Origin: Gossypium raimondii
Taxonomy: Eukaryota; Streptophyta; Magnoliopsida; Malvales; Malvaceae
Length of the DNA stretch: 64,000 nt
Reading direction: 5' to 3'
Assembly: GCF_025698545.1 (NCBI RefSeq)
Contig: NC_068569.1
Coordinates: forward strand, 23,002,001 to 23,066,000
Shown: positions 10,443 through 21,206 of the stretch, one piece after another
Layout of the letters: each line of letters begins with the position of its first letter
How positions within the stretch are numbered: the stretch's first letter is position 1
Notes under the pieces: model-generated
Told to the model about the DNA's origin: nothing
Seen by the model: only the letters and a program-made list of their open reading frames with translations
The model's database searches: none
Translations under genes and position numbers: made by a program

Positions 10443-12440
10443 ACTGCTGCTGATATGAGTGAAAGGTAAGAGTATCAATGACTTTCTCTCCTTTGCAAAC
10501 TTAATACTTGCTACTACCTCTTTGATAGAATCTTTGCTAGTAGATGAACTCAGATATGGATGTAAGTGTCGGATAAGAGCATGTTTATGACCATATCCTT
10601 GTATTCATGTCTCGACACGAATAATTAAAAAAAATAAAGGGTCGGATCAATCTAGACTTGCACTGCTCTAAAATTTCAACAATAAACTATACAAAAATTA
10701 ATATTCAACCAGCCATCTTTCTTAAGACTTCCTTTGCAATCAATGCCAAATGCTGTCAACTGATGGCAGGGCAGGGACCCTAGGTCTTTGTAAAGCTAGT
10801 AGGAATATGAAAAACCTGATAAAACTTTCATATATATGATAATCCAAAAAGATTATGATTTATTATGTTGATGAGCATTTCAAATACCACGGATTCTAGA
10901 AGGCACCCCTAACATGAAACATAGACCCGTCCTCAAGCTCCAAAACCCAGCATATAACAGTAACAAAAAGACGTCAGGGATTTCTAATTCTTCCTTCCTA
11001 AATAAATTATCTGACCCTTTGCTTGCTCCCCTTTTCGGCCACGCTGGAAATCATTTAAAGAATGTTATTATCAAGTGTTCTCTTCTTCTGGCTAGCTGGG
11101 AATCATGGTATGGTTTAAATCCTATGATATAATTCAAGCATGAACTCCATATCATATAATAAATGAACTTCCTTTTTCAAAGGAAAAAAAATATCCATGT
11201 TAATGTAATGGATAACCCTTGTTTAATTAACTTTAAAACTTGACAACCCTCTATAACCCTTCATTAATAATTCATTGACTTCCTCTAATGTCATGACACT
11301 GTTTTTCTTAGATCATGAAGCAATGCCCAATATTTCAGCTAAAAACAAATAATTTCCATAATATAACATAGATAGACATTTGCACTTGCTCCTCCGCTAA
11401 TAATCCAATTTTCCTAAAGGCAGGATACCTCATACCTATATATGTTACTCCCCGTCATATTTTAATACAAACATAATATTCCTAAAAAATTATATTATTG
11501 TACTCATATCTAATATATGTTGAACACTGAGTATTGAGCACAAATACTTAAATAAATTTTGAAGGGTTAAAAAAAGGTAAATTTATTCTTCAATTCTCTT
11601 AGCTCTTGTTTTTCTTAAATCTTCTACAGGTTTATGAAGATAATCTATAGCTACAATGAAGCAAAAGTTTCAGCTACATTATTGTCAAAAGATGAGTAAA
11701 GACTATATGTGTAAGTATAAATATAAAGAAATCGGGAATCGGATCGTGATTCTCCCTTACCTATGGCTCCTAAGTGTGTATGGATTGTATGTTATTTCGA
11801 GTCAGATCGTTAACATAACAAAAAATTGAGATCTATAATTATCAAAGCTTGTAAGTACTGTACTCGATTTTATACTTAATGTACTGGTATTTCTTGTAAT
11901 TTTTTATGTATTTTCCTATTGAATTCCTTGCCTTGTTTGTTTCCAGAGAAAAGCCAAAAGAAAAAAAGAAAAACAAACGTGTAATACTTAAATCACTGGA
12001 TAAAGATTGGATTAGAGAGTTAAGAATGAAGCGATCAGCATCAAAAGATATAGTACAAAATATTAGTAATAATCAACGTAGAAAAATGAAACCTCACTGA
12101 TCAAAATGAAAATAAACATAAAATCATGGCGATTCGAGTTTAAGGAATTAAACGCAATATTTCATCATTATTCAATCATATAACGTCACTGAAAGAGAAC
12201 CTTAAACAGCTTACCTAGTTCAGTTCCAGCCTCCAAAATCCGAAGAGAGAACCAATCCAGTAATTAACTGAAAATATTGTTTTAAATCTGGATCAGAAAG
12301 AGAATGATTTGAGAAAATTAGAAAATAATTTGTCATTTTTGCATATTTGATTTTGCGAGGAAAAGAGAATCGCCGTTTTACCTTTTTAAGCAAGTGGAAG
12401 GCGGGAAAAGCCGAAAAGGTTTGTTTCCTTTTCAAATAGG
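10443..12440. other. 3' side of the first RADIALIS-like gene and intergenic DNA
   Basis: A consensus donor lies at 10466 and a pyrimidine-rich acceptor (CTTCTACAG) ends at 11629, so a 3'UTR or relic coding intron of about 1.16 kb is possible. No other gene is supported. ORFs at 10914, 11906 and 12220 look random. Confidence 0.35.
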
Positions 12441-12441
12441 G

Positions 12442-12448
12442 AAAAAAA
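12442..12448 (-). terminator. Pol III terminator of tRNA-Ala
   Basis: Seven consecutive T residues on the minus strand lie 6 bases past the tRNA 3' end. This is the standard stop signal for RNA polymerase III. Confidence 0.8.
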
Positions 12449-12454
12449 TAACAA

Positions 12455-12527
12455 TGGAGATGCGGGGTATCGATCCCCGTACCTCTCGCATGCTAAGCGA
12501 GCGCTCTACCATCTGAGCTACATCCCC
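12455..12527 (-). tRNA. tRNA-Ala (anticodon AGC)
   Basis: The 73-nt cloverleaf has no intron. The acceptor stem GGGGATG pairs with CATCTCC with a G3-U70 wobble, the main alanine identity element. The D arm GCTC...GAGC, the anticodon stem CTCGC/GCGAG around the loop TTAGCAT (anticodon AGC), and the T arm around TTCGAT-type GGATCGATACC are all intact, with discriminator A73. The T-loop/B-box reads GGATCGATACC rather than GGTTCGAATCC, so one strongly conserved base differs, but the fold is complete. A Pol III T-run follows directly. Confidence 0.95.
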
Positions 12528-13322
12528 TTGATATTTACTGTTCCCATTATAATTTTAATCAACCTAATTTGTTTTGAATTCCTAATCTGCCCCTGGAAGG
12601 ATATAATATATTTATTAAATCAATGGTGATCTACTTAATTGGTCACCGAACTTTTACAACGCTTTCATTTTGGTCACAAAAAATGAAATCTTTATAATTT
12701 CGTCACTCGACTTTTAGGGCACATTCATTTTAGTCACCCAACCATTAAATCTCTAACGGTAATTAACTTGTACAGGTCACATTATGTTCACATTTTCATT
12801 TTGGGAACCTAAAAAATATCATTTTTATAATATTGATCGAGTTAAAAAAAATTAACGATTAAAGTGAAAAAGCGGCATAAACTAAAATAATACTTTAAAA
12901 ATTGTCAAATTGTACTTGTTTACCCCTTGTCGAAAGTTCTAAATTTCTTTATTTTTTAATATTGAAATGTTAAATTTCAAAACATCAAAATCAATTAAAC
13001 AAGTTATTGAAAATTTTTGTCCCTTAAATTTTAAATTTCAAAACATAATGTTAACCGATCATTCGTAATATTGAAATTAATTAAATTAATCTCCTTCTAA
13101 ATTTTAAAATTTTATTTTAATTAATTTCAATATTACAGAACAAATAAGTTAATATTATATTTTGAAATTTAAAATTTTAAGGATAAAAACTTTCAGGCTA
13201 ATTTATTAGGATGTGCTGAAAAAATAAAAAGAGAAATTATTCTATTTTATTTTTAAATTCTCCAATCTATGTTGTTTTTGCAGAGAGAAAGGAAAATGTG
13301 TTCACTAAAACTAATAAATTAG

Positions 13323-13391
13323 CTTTTTGGTGAGATGGTTAAATGTTAGTGTTTTTGTCCTTAAGTCCCAAGTTCAATTCTTCTCCTACCC
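13323..13391 (+). other. tRNA-like (degenerate) module in the left arm
   Basis: Within about 70 bases there is an A-box-like GGTGAGATGGTTAA and a B-box-like AGTTCAATTCTTC at tRNA-like spacing, followed by CTACCCAC. It resembles a decayed tRNA of the GAGTGGTTAA class but no full cloverleaf forms. A second weaker unit follows at about 13466-13518. Confidence 0.45.
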
Positions 13392-14148
13392 ACATTTCTA
13401 TTTTTTATTTCATGTTGTTTTAGACTTTTATTATTATTAATTAATATTTTTGACACATTAGTTTTTTTAATTAGATGATTAGATAATTGTAATTTCATCC
13501 TTAAGTCCTAAGTTCAACAAGCATGTTAGATATATTGTTTTCAATTTTTTATTTTTAATTCATCTGTTTTATTTATAAAATCAAATAATAAATATGTAAT
13601 TATTTTTAAAAACATTAACTAACTCTTTAGATATATTTTTTCTTTATATATAATATTTATACGTCAAATATTTATTTTCTCCACCTATATTGTGGGGTTA
13701 TGGTGATTTCTAATATTGTAAAATCAAATAATTATTTCAAATATGTAAAATATTTCAAATATAGTTGATTTTCATCCACATTGTGTGTATGGAATTCCAA
13801 ATGTTTTTATATGTGGAACATTTCAAATAATTATTTCAAATACACATACAAAAATATATAACATGCCAATTTACTACACTCATGATATGGATTGAAAGAT
13901 AAATATTACACACGTAAAAATCATATTTACTAAAAATAATGATATTTGCAATAATCATTTGATTTTATAAATAAAAGAGTTATTAATTAAAAAGAATAAA
14001 AGCTTGAAACAACATGAAATAAAAATATATATTAAAATACTTATAAAAAGAATCAATTTAGGACTCAAATATGAAATCACAATTATCTAACTATCTAACC
14101 AAAAATAATAATATGTTAAAACTGTTAATTAAAAATAAAAAATACAAA

Positions 14149-14218
14149 TGTGAGTAGGAGAGAATTGAACCGGGACTCAAGAAAAAAACAATAACATTTA
14201 ACCTTCTAATAATTTAGC
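14149..14218 (-). other. tRNA-like (degenerate) module in the right arm
   Basis: On the minus strand this is the counterpart of 13323-13391, with a better B-box, GGTTCAATTCTCT, and AAGGTTAAATG in place of the A-box. It shows that the tRNA-like sequence was present before the arms diverged. Confidence 0.45.
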
Positions 14219-14372
14219 TAATAAATTAAAAAGAAACATAGTTTCTCAAAAAAATTTCAGCATATACTGATAAATTAGCCAAAAATTTAAACAATCTATT
14301 TAATTGAATTTTATGTTTGGAAATTTAGAATTTCAATATTGAAAAAAAATTCTACAATGTGACAAACAAGTA

Positions 14373-14743
14373 GAGGTGATCATGGACCAGGTCGGGTTCG
14401 GGCTGGGCCCAAATAAAATTTTAGTCCCATTTTCTAGGCCCGACCCGCCCGAAATATGGGCCTAAAAATTTATCCAAGCCCGGCCTGATAGAAAATTGCT
14501 AAGCCCGAGCCCGGCCCGACCCATATTAAATATATATTTGATTAAAAAATATATATTTAATATAAAATTCGGGCCGAGCTGGGTCGGGCCAAAAAAGTTT
14601 TACCCAAGGCTCGGCCCGTTTTCTAAAGGGGCCTCATTTTTTTGCCCAAACCCATATTTCGAGCCTATATTTTTACCCTAACCTTCCTATTTTTCGGGCG
14701 AGCCGTCGGGCCGGGCCGGGTAGCCCAACCCATGATCACCTCT
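14373..14743. mobile_element. GC-rich MITE with 11-bp flanking direct repeat
   Basis: Ends are GAGGTGATCATGG and its complement (CATGATCACCTC). Between them is GGGCCGGGC-type sequence folding back on itself, with an AT-rich centre near 14525-14560. The flanks carry the direct repeat ACAAACAAGTA at 14362-14372 and 14744-14754. A duplication of 9-11 bp would suggest a Mutator-like mobiliser. Part of the match may be chance, and an 8-bp hAT duplication is the alternative. It sits inside the right arm of the foldback element. Confidence 0.75.
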
Positions 14744-15496
14744 ACAAACAAGTATAATTTTACAAATTTTTAATGAATTATTTTAGTTTTTAGTGTTTTT
14801 TTCACTTTAGTCCTTAATTTTTTTACCCCAATCAATACTTCAAAAAAAAATCTTTTAGATCACTAAAATGAAAACGACCTAAAAGCTGGATGACCAAAAT
14901 GAAAATATGAACATGATGTGGTGCGTACAAGTTAACTATTATTAGAGATTTAACGGTTGGGTGATTAAAATGAAAATGTACTAAAAGTTGAATGATGAAA
15001 TTGTAAAGATTTCCTTTTAAGTGACAAAAATAAAAATACCCTAAAAATTGGATCACCAACTAAATAGTTTACCCTTAAATAAATTCTAAAGCATTTGAAA
15101 GCTAGATGATTGACACGCATTCCATAATTAATTTTAGCTAGTGATGTGACATGCTATTCTCCTATTACTTTTTCAAAGATCAAATTTGATATTGATTTTT
15201 TTACTTTTATATATTCAATTATATAATCACCGGATTTAATATATTAACAATAAATAATATTAATTATTAATAATAGGTACGATTTTAAATTAATTATCAC
15301 TTAACGAGAATTATAATTATATACTGTTTAAAATTAAGATTTATCATTATAAGTAACATTTAATATTTAACACTTTTAGTTAAGTAGCATATGAAGAAAA
15401 TTATTGAGAAGAGAACAGAGTATTAAAGTAGTAGGAATTCAAAGAAGAAATATCGAGTCATGTTCAAATAACAATGATACTTAAAAAGATAAATGG

Positions 15497-15745
15497 CGGT
15501 TTTTACAAAATAATATAAAAAATAAAAATTACCAAAATGTTATACATTTTTTTTATTTACCAAAATATATATAATTTTTTTTATTTACCAAAATATATAA
15601 AAAAAACCAAAAAAATAAAAAAAAAATCTGGACCGATTTGACAGTTCCCTTGGTCAAGGGAACACTGTTGGCGGCACCAAACAAGGAAACCTTGTTGGCG
15701 GCACCAAACAAGGATTCCTTGTTATGGCACCACCTTAAATATTAA
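15497..15745 (+). repeat. Left terminal inverted repeat of the MULE
   Basis: An AT-rich outer part with repeated ACCAAAATATAT blocks is followed by a GC-rich inner part with units of the form TTGGCGGCACCAAACAAGG. About two to three units are seen here against four in the right copy. Confidence 0.8.
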
Positions 15746-15761
15746 GGGTGGTCGGTTGGTG

Positions 15762-15962
15762 GGGAAGAAGGAGAGGGGAAGAAGAAGAAAGAAAGGAAGA
15801 AAGAAAAAGAAGGAAAAGGAAAGGAGAGGAAAGAAAGAAAAAGAAGGAAAGAAAAGGAAATGGGAGGAAAGAAAGAAAAATAAGGAAAGAAAAGGAAAGG
15901 AGAAGAGGAAAAAAAGAAAGAAGAAGAAGAGGGAAAGAAGGAAGGAAAAAAAAGAAAATAAG
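15762..15962 (+). repeat. 200-bp polypurine (A/G) tract
   Basis: Nearly uninterrupted purines in irregular GAAAGG, GAAGAAA and GGAAAAG words. This explains the long Lys/Arg/Glu-rich and Phe/Ser-rich open frames on the two strands, which are not genes. Such mirror-rich polypurine stretches can form triplex DNA. Confidence 0.9.
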
Positions 15963-16315
15963 GTAATTATTATTATTAATTTAAGATTTTGCAATATTTG
16001 TGTGTTAAAAATAATGTTAAGTACATTTTACGTAATTTATTAATTTATTTAGGATATATAATTTTGAGATATATTTAGCATGAAAAAATTAATGGTATGT
16101 ACATTATATGTTGATTAGAATTTTTTATGAAATTGACTTAGGATGTTGAAGTTAGTTTTGTTAGGAAAATAACATTAAAAGTAAAATGATAAAGAAATAT
16201 ATTTAAGAAAACATAAAATACGAAAAGAAAAACGAAAATTATATATTCACCGAAAGTAAGAAAATGCGAAAAAATTATATCTTTAATAAATTGTAAACAT
16301 AATGCACTGAAAAAG

Positions 16316-17035
16316 TATAAAATTATAAAATTTAAAATTACGATATTTTTAAAATAATAAAATGCGGAGAGAAAATACGAACAAATGGCCAAAATAATAG
16401 TGTATTACTAACTTTTAAAAAATTGAGAAATAGTTAATACAAATATTTTTAAAAATGTAATGAAATAATATAAAGTAATAAAATAAAAATAAATATATTT
16501 TTATTGAAAATAAAATCGGGAAAAAATAAGAGCAAATGGCGGGATAAGGATTTTTTCTTACACCAAATAAAAACCGGTTTTAGTAATTTTTTATTTTGGT
16601 AAATAAAAATATATATAATATTTTGGTAATTTTTAAATATTTTATTATTTTGTAATGTTTTATTATGGGTTTTATAAAAAATAATATAAAAATAAAAATT
16701 ACCAAAATATTATAACTTTTTTTATTGACCAAAATATATATAATTTTATTATTTACCAAAATATTTCAAAAAAAGTAAAAACAAAAAGAATAAAAAAGGA
16801 AAAAACACAAGAAATTTATAAATTAATTTTACACTAAATACACTAAATAATACGAGTAAATGGCGGGGATAATGGTTTTTTACAGTAAATTAATTTTAAA
16901 ACACACTAAATTAATAAATTTAAAACATTATGTAAAATTATAAAATTAGAAATGAAGATATTTTTTAAAGTAATAAAATGCGGAGAAAAAAATACGAACA
17001 AATGGCCGAAGTAAGAGTTTTTTACTAACCTTTTT
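16316..17035 (+). repeat. Degenerate direct repeats inside the MULE
   Basis: A block of about 100 bp (GTATAAAATTATAAAATT ... TAATAAAATGCGGAGA ... ACAAATGGCC) occurs at about 16316-16413 and again at about 16930-17030. Two shorter relatives ending in AAATGGCGGG(G)ATAA plus TTTTTTAC lie near 16535 and 16857. Near 16668 a sequence like the element's own outer TIR occurs internally, suggesting nested or duplicated copies. Confidence 0.6.
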
Positions 17036-17056
17036 TTTCAACTTGCAGGCTTCGCA

Positions 17057-17912
17057 ATGGCTTCATTGATTAGCAAAAAAAGCCACATATCTGATGCGGT
17101 TAATAACGCGGTATGAGTTATTATTTATTATTTATTTAAAAAGGATAGACGTACAAAGAAATAATGTTATCGTAAAATTTTTCTGTAATTTTACACTATC
17201 AGGACTCGTACCGAGTTTTAAGGGGCCGTGTGAGTGTTTTGAAGAATACTCTGGATGCACGATTGATGCCGTACTTAGAGCTAGCCGGATTTGGGTCCGT
17301 AGCACAGATCCAGTACACCGTATTGCGCTTTCATTTAATATCTGCGCTAGTGGAGCGGTGGCGCCCGGAGACCCACACTTTTCATTTTCCGTGCGGGGAG
17401 TGCACGGTGACCTTGGAGGATGTAGCGTTGCAGCTTGGGCTCCCAATTGACGGGAGTCCCGTAACGGGAATATCTACATTTACCGATCCGGATGCACTTT
17501 GCTATCAGCTTTTAGGAGACTCACCAGGGAACGGTGAGTCATATTTTTCGGGCGTATCATTTACATGGCTGAAAGCCAAATATGGACAATTATCAGCGAC
17601 AGCCACTGAAGGCGAGTTGATGTGCGCTGCTCGAGCGTACATCATGCATATCATAGGGGGAGAACTGATGCCTGATGCAAGCAACGACAAGGTGCATTTG
17701 ATGTACTTGCCCCTATTAGTGACTTGTCGATGTTAGCTCCTATAGTGGGCTCACCGTGCTAGCGATCTTGTATCGAGAGCTTTGTCGGGCGACGATCCGA
17801 AAGTTCGCGACATTGGCGGATGCCTCTCACCGCTGCAGATCTGGTATTTAGATCGGATGCCATTTTTGGCATCGGTTAGACACCAATCGTATGTTTATCC
17901 ACTGCTGAGCAG
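17057..17912 (+). pseudogene. Plant mobile domain (PMD / MAIN-like) protein gene, frameshifted and truncated
   Basis: Exon 1 is 17057-17110 (18 codons, MASLISKKSHISDAVNNA) and exon 2 starts at 17203 after CTATCAG. The reading gives the PMD core: LRGRVSVLKNTLDARLMPYL, ERWRPETHTFHFPCGE, TLEDVALQLGLPIDG and LMYLPLL. After 17720 the homology continues but needs several frame changes (VLAILYRELCRAT in one frame, DIGGCL and DRMPFLASVRHQSYVYPLL in another), so at least two indels disrupt it. A possible donor follows at 17912, and homology is lost beyond about 18040. PMD proteins such as MAIN are nuclear and act in silencing and genome stability in Arabidopsis. No such function can be claimed for this broken copy. 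Confidence 0.85.
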
Positions 17913-18411
17913 GTGATAAAATATAACTTCTCGTTATTTGTAGTCATAATATATTGACTAATGTTACCAACCAACTCTAAACGCTATATTTGTTTTTTGT
18001 AGGTGCATTAATCCTTGCCTTCATTTCATCAAACGAGACATTTCTATTAAATCTCATTGCTATTTGTTGCTGACATTCAAATACACATCCAACACTTGTT
18101 GTTAAGATGACTCCGTCGAAATAAACGCATACAAAAAACTTAGCATCCATCTTCAATATTTAATCTGTCAAAAAATAAACAAAATCTCGTAAAACATCTT
18201 GCACGGATAATAAAATAAATAACTTAAATAAAAAAAAACTAATGTTTCAATATTCAATTTTGTACATGAAAGCCATTTAACCACTAATCCTAATAACTAA
18301 CACAATAATAATATTAATAATTTTATATACAAAATAATACTAACTAAAATTATTAATAACTAACTACAAAAATAATACTAATTTTTACTAACAATAATAC
18401 TAACTAACATC

Positions 18412-18412
<1 letters not shown>

Positions 18413-18463
<51 letters not shown>
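18413..18463 (+). repeat. (TAA)n microsatellite
   Basis: About 17 consecutive TAA units inside the MULE. Confidence 0.95.
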
Positions 18464-18464
<1 letters not shown>

Positions 18465-18750
18465 ATAAAATTTTTATTTTTTTGTAATATTTTGATAATA
18501 AAACCCTAACTAAAACTATTAATTTGAGTTTTATTGATTTTAATCTTAATAACTAAACTAAAACAAAAAAAATACAAATTATACAAAACAATAACAATAA
18601 CATAATCAATTATTTTTTAAAAAATACCTGATTTTTCTCTTCTCTTTCTCTCTTTTTCTTTTTTTTTTCCGCAGCACCTCTTCTTTCTTTTCTTTTTCTT
18701 CTAATTTTTCTTGTTTCAGCTAGATAGAGTTCGTGTTTATAACACGAGTG

Positions 18751-19001
18751 GTGCCGCCAACAGGGAACCCTTGTTTGGTGCCGCCAACAGGGAACCCTTG
18801 TTTGGTGCCGCCAACAGGGTTCCCTTCTTTGGTGCCGCCAACAGTGTTCCCTTGACCCAGGGAACTGTCAAATCGGTCCAGGTTTTTTTTTTGTTTTTTT
18901 TGATATATTTTGGTAAATAAAAAAATATATTTTGGTAAATAAAAAAAATGTATAACATTTTGGTAATTTTTTATTTTTTATATTATTTTTGTAAAAAACC
19001 C
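18751..19001 (-). repeat. Right terminal inverted repeat of the MULE
   Basis: Inverse counterpart of the left repeat. The inner part holds four tandem units of about 30 bp beginning GGTGCCGCCAACAGGG (about 18751-18850), then GTTCCCTTGACCCAGGGAAC (a 20-base near-perfect palindrome) and the AT-rich outer part ending GTAAAAAACCC. Confidence 0.8.
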
Positions 19002-19171
19002 GATAAATGGCCATTCTAATCGACGATGATGTTATATTATAATGTTTATGTATAACTCGCTTATTTAGTTAAATTTATATATAATATGAAGTTTATTTCA
19101 AATTCATCATTTTCCGCTTTCCCTATCATTTTGTTGTTTGATAAGAATGTTTCATGTTATAATTGTATGCT

Positions 19172-19423
19172 TAGGGCAAAACCAGAAAATTTTTTAAGGG
19201 ACTAAAATTAAATTGTAACTTTTACAATAGTAAAATGTAATTTTACCATTTTAATAGCTTATATCTTTATAATTTTAAAGGATTAAATCAAATTTTATCA
19301 TTTTAGAGAGCCAAAGTGTAATTTTACTTTTCCTAATTTTAAATTTTAAAAATTTAAAGGGCTTAAATGAAAAAATTTTATTTTAGGGGTTGGGACACCT
19401 GCCAACCCCCAATTACATCCCTG
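19172..19423. mobile_element. hAT-type MITE, 252 bp, with 8-bp target-site duplication
   Basis: A perfect direct repeat TGTATGCT (19164-19171 and 19424-19431) flanks a sequence starting TAGGGCAAAACC and ending ACATCCCTG, a decayed CAGGG-type hAT terminus. The interior is rich in GGGACTAAAATT/TTAAATG-type words common in plant MITEs. The 8-bp duplication supports the hAT assignment. No coding capacity. Confidence 0.75.
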
Positions 19424-19431
19424 TGTATGCT

Positions 19432-20095
19432 ATTATTAATTTTAATCTTATTTTATGCTATTTTAATTACTATTATTATACTTATAGTTTTATAAAAATA
19501 TATATTTTACAATAATAAATTTTTAACAATAATATATTTGATGCAATAGAAATTATACACACTTTTAACATCAACATAAAATTCATAAGAGTAAATAGAA
19601 TTATTGAAAGAGCGATTAAGTGTGTTATGTATATAAGAACTTTTAACAAATTTTAAAATATTAATTTGTTTTACTTTCAAAAATATCATTATTTATTTAA
19701 TAAAATATTTTTATGAATTTGATATCATCATAAAATGCAAATTAGTTTAAAATTTTAAATATTTTTACTTTGATATTAAAATCATAGGCTTTCATGAGTA
19801 AAATTACAGGTCTTGAGCTTATTTAACTAAAAAACATAAGCATAAAATGTAAATTAGTTTAAAGTTTTAAAATATTTTTACTTCAATATTAAAATCAAAG
19901 GCTTTCATGATTAAAAATTATAAGTTGTGGGATTATTTAACTACAAAAATAGCATAAGGACTAGTTTAAACAAAGTATATTAGTTTAAGGCCTTTCTTAG
20001 TATATTAGCCTAATAGTCTAGATATATACAAACAATGTGGATAAAACAAATTGTGTAATAAAATCAAAATGTATAAAAACGTCAAATTAAAGATT
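19432..20095. other. AT-rich intergenic DNA, no gene seen
   Basis: No ORF of note. A related block with TTTTAAATATTTTTACTT and AAAATCA(T/A)AGGCTTTCATGA is repeated at about 19735-19800 and 19850-19915, a 115-bp-spaced tandem duplication. Confidence 0.5.
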
Positions 20096-20100
20096 TGGTT

Positions 20101-21174
20101 TGTAATACCAATTTTTTCTGCCTGGGCCCATACAAAATAAAACACAGCAGGCCCAATTACCCATCTACAGACTAAACCCAAAAATTCAGCCCAATCACAT
20201 TAACCCTAGCCCAGTCTAGAAACCCAAACCCATATTCAAAAAAAACCTAGCCTAAGAAGCAAGCTTCACCAAGACGCCTAACAAAGAGCCTCCCTAATCG
20301 CCGCAAGATCCTCCTCGCACGCATCATGCGAGAATAACGGATCCAACCAGCAATAGACGCAGCAAATAACGAAATAGGATTTTTTTACTTTTATTTTACT
20401 GTAATTCTGGCTATAAAAAGCCATAAAAAATCTGTAAAAATGGGGGGTATCAAGAGAAAAAAAATTCAATAGAGGACAAAAAATTCAAGTTTTTTTAGGT
20501 GATTCTTTTAGTTTTTTTGCAGTGACCATCATTTTTTTTCTTTTATCTTTATTTTCATTTATTTCACTTAAAGTAACCAAGAAAAGAGGAAGGGAAACTT
20601 ACCTCTTTGGCCGGAAGTATCGATCGGTGCCACCTCCGTCGCGATCGGAGCTGTGGCACCCGGTTGAACGGCGGCGCGACGGCTTGGGTATGAAACCCTA
20701 GCAGAGAACAAAGAAAGGGGGGTGCAACATTTTTTTTGTTTAAAACGGGTTATGAATTTTTTTAAAAGAAAAAATGGGTTTTATTGAAACCTCAAAACAG
20801 CGTCGTTTAGGAGGCCATGACCCGCGCGGTGACCCAACCCGAAGGGGAGGATCCGTGCGTTTGGCTTTAATGGTATAATTGCTCATTTAGTCCCTTATTT
20901 TTGCGGCGCACTTCAATTAAACCCGTTTTGCTTCTTTTAAAATTGGACCGCATATTCAATTTTGTTTCAATTTGGTTCGATTACTTTCTGCATTTGGCCA
21001 ACACGGGATATTTATTCCTTTGGTCCTCCCCCTTTTATGCCCGATTTAATTTAGCCTTTTTTAAATATTTTAATTTTGACCCCAAAATTCTGTTTAATTT
21101 TGGTTTAGTCCCCATTTATTATTATTATTATTATTACTATTATTATTCCTATAGTCATTCATATGCATGGTTCT

Positions 21175-21206
<32 letters not shown>

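Larger units (their letters stand above)
12622..15080. mobile_element. Long-inverted-repeat (foldback/MULE-like) element with arms over 400 bp
   Basis: The left arm (about 12622-13400) is repeated in inverse orientation in the right arm (about 14090-15080), interrupted there by a MITE at 14373-14743. Diagnostic matching pieces are TTGGTCACC/GGTGATCC near the ends, CATTTTAGTCACCCAACC against GGTTGGGTGATTAAAATG, and TTAAATCTCTAA against TTAGAGATTTAA. No transposase ORF is present, so it is non-autonomous. Its type is uncertain: the long arms suggest a Mutator-like or foldback element. No convincing target-site duplication was seen at the ends. Confidence 0.7.
15497..19001 (+). mobile_element. 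Mutator-like element (MULE) carrying a plant-mobile-domain gene
   Basis: Long terminal inverted repeats of about 250 bp (15497-15745 and 18751-19001) begin (G/C)GGTTTTTTAC. They are flanked by a perfect 9-bp direct repeat GATAAATGG (15488-15496, 19002-19010), the Mutator hallmark. No MURA transposase is present. The interior carries a polypurine tract, internal repeats and a broken plant-mobile-domain gene (17057-17912). PMD/MAIN-like domains are known in plants both as host genes and inside transposons, so this is most likely a non-autonomous MULE that captured or co-travels with such a gene. Confidence 0.85.

Noticed and set aside
15722-16043. Lys/Arg-rich and Phe/Ser-rich open frames on both strands
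   Set aside because: They are by-products of the polypurine tract, with no start context or domain.
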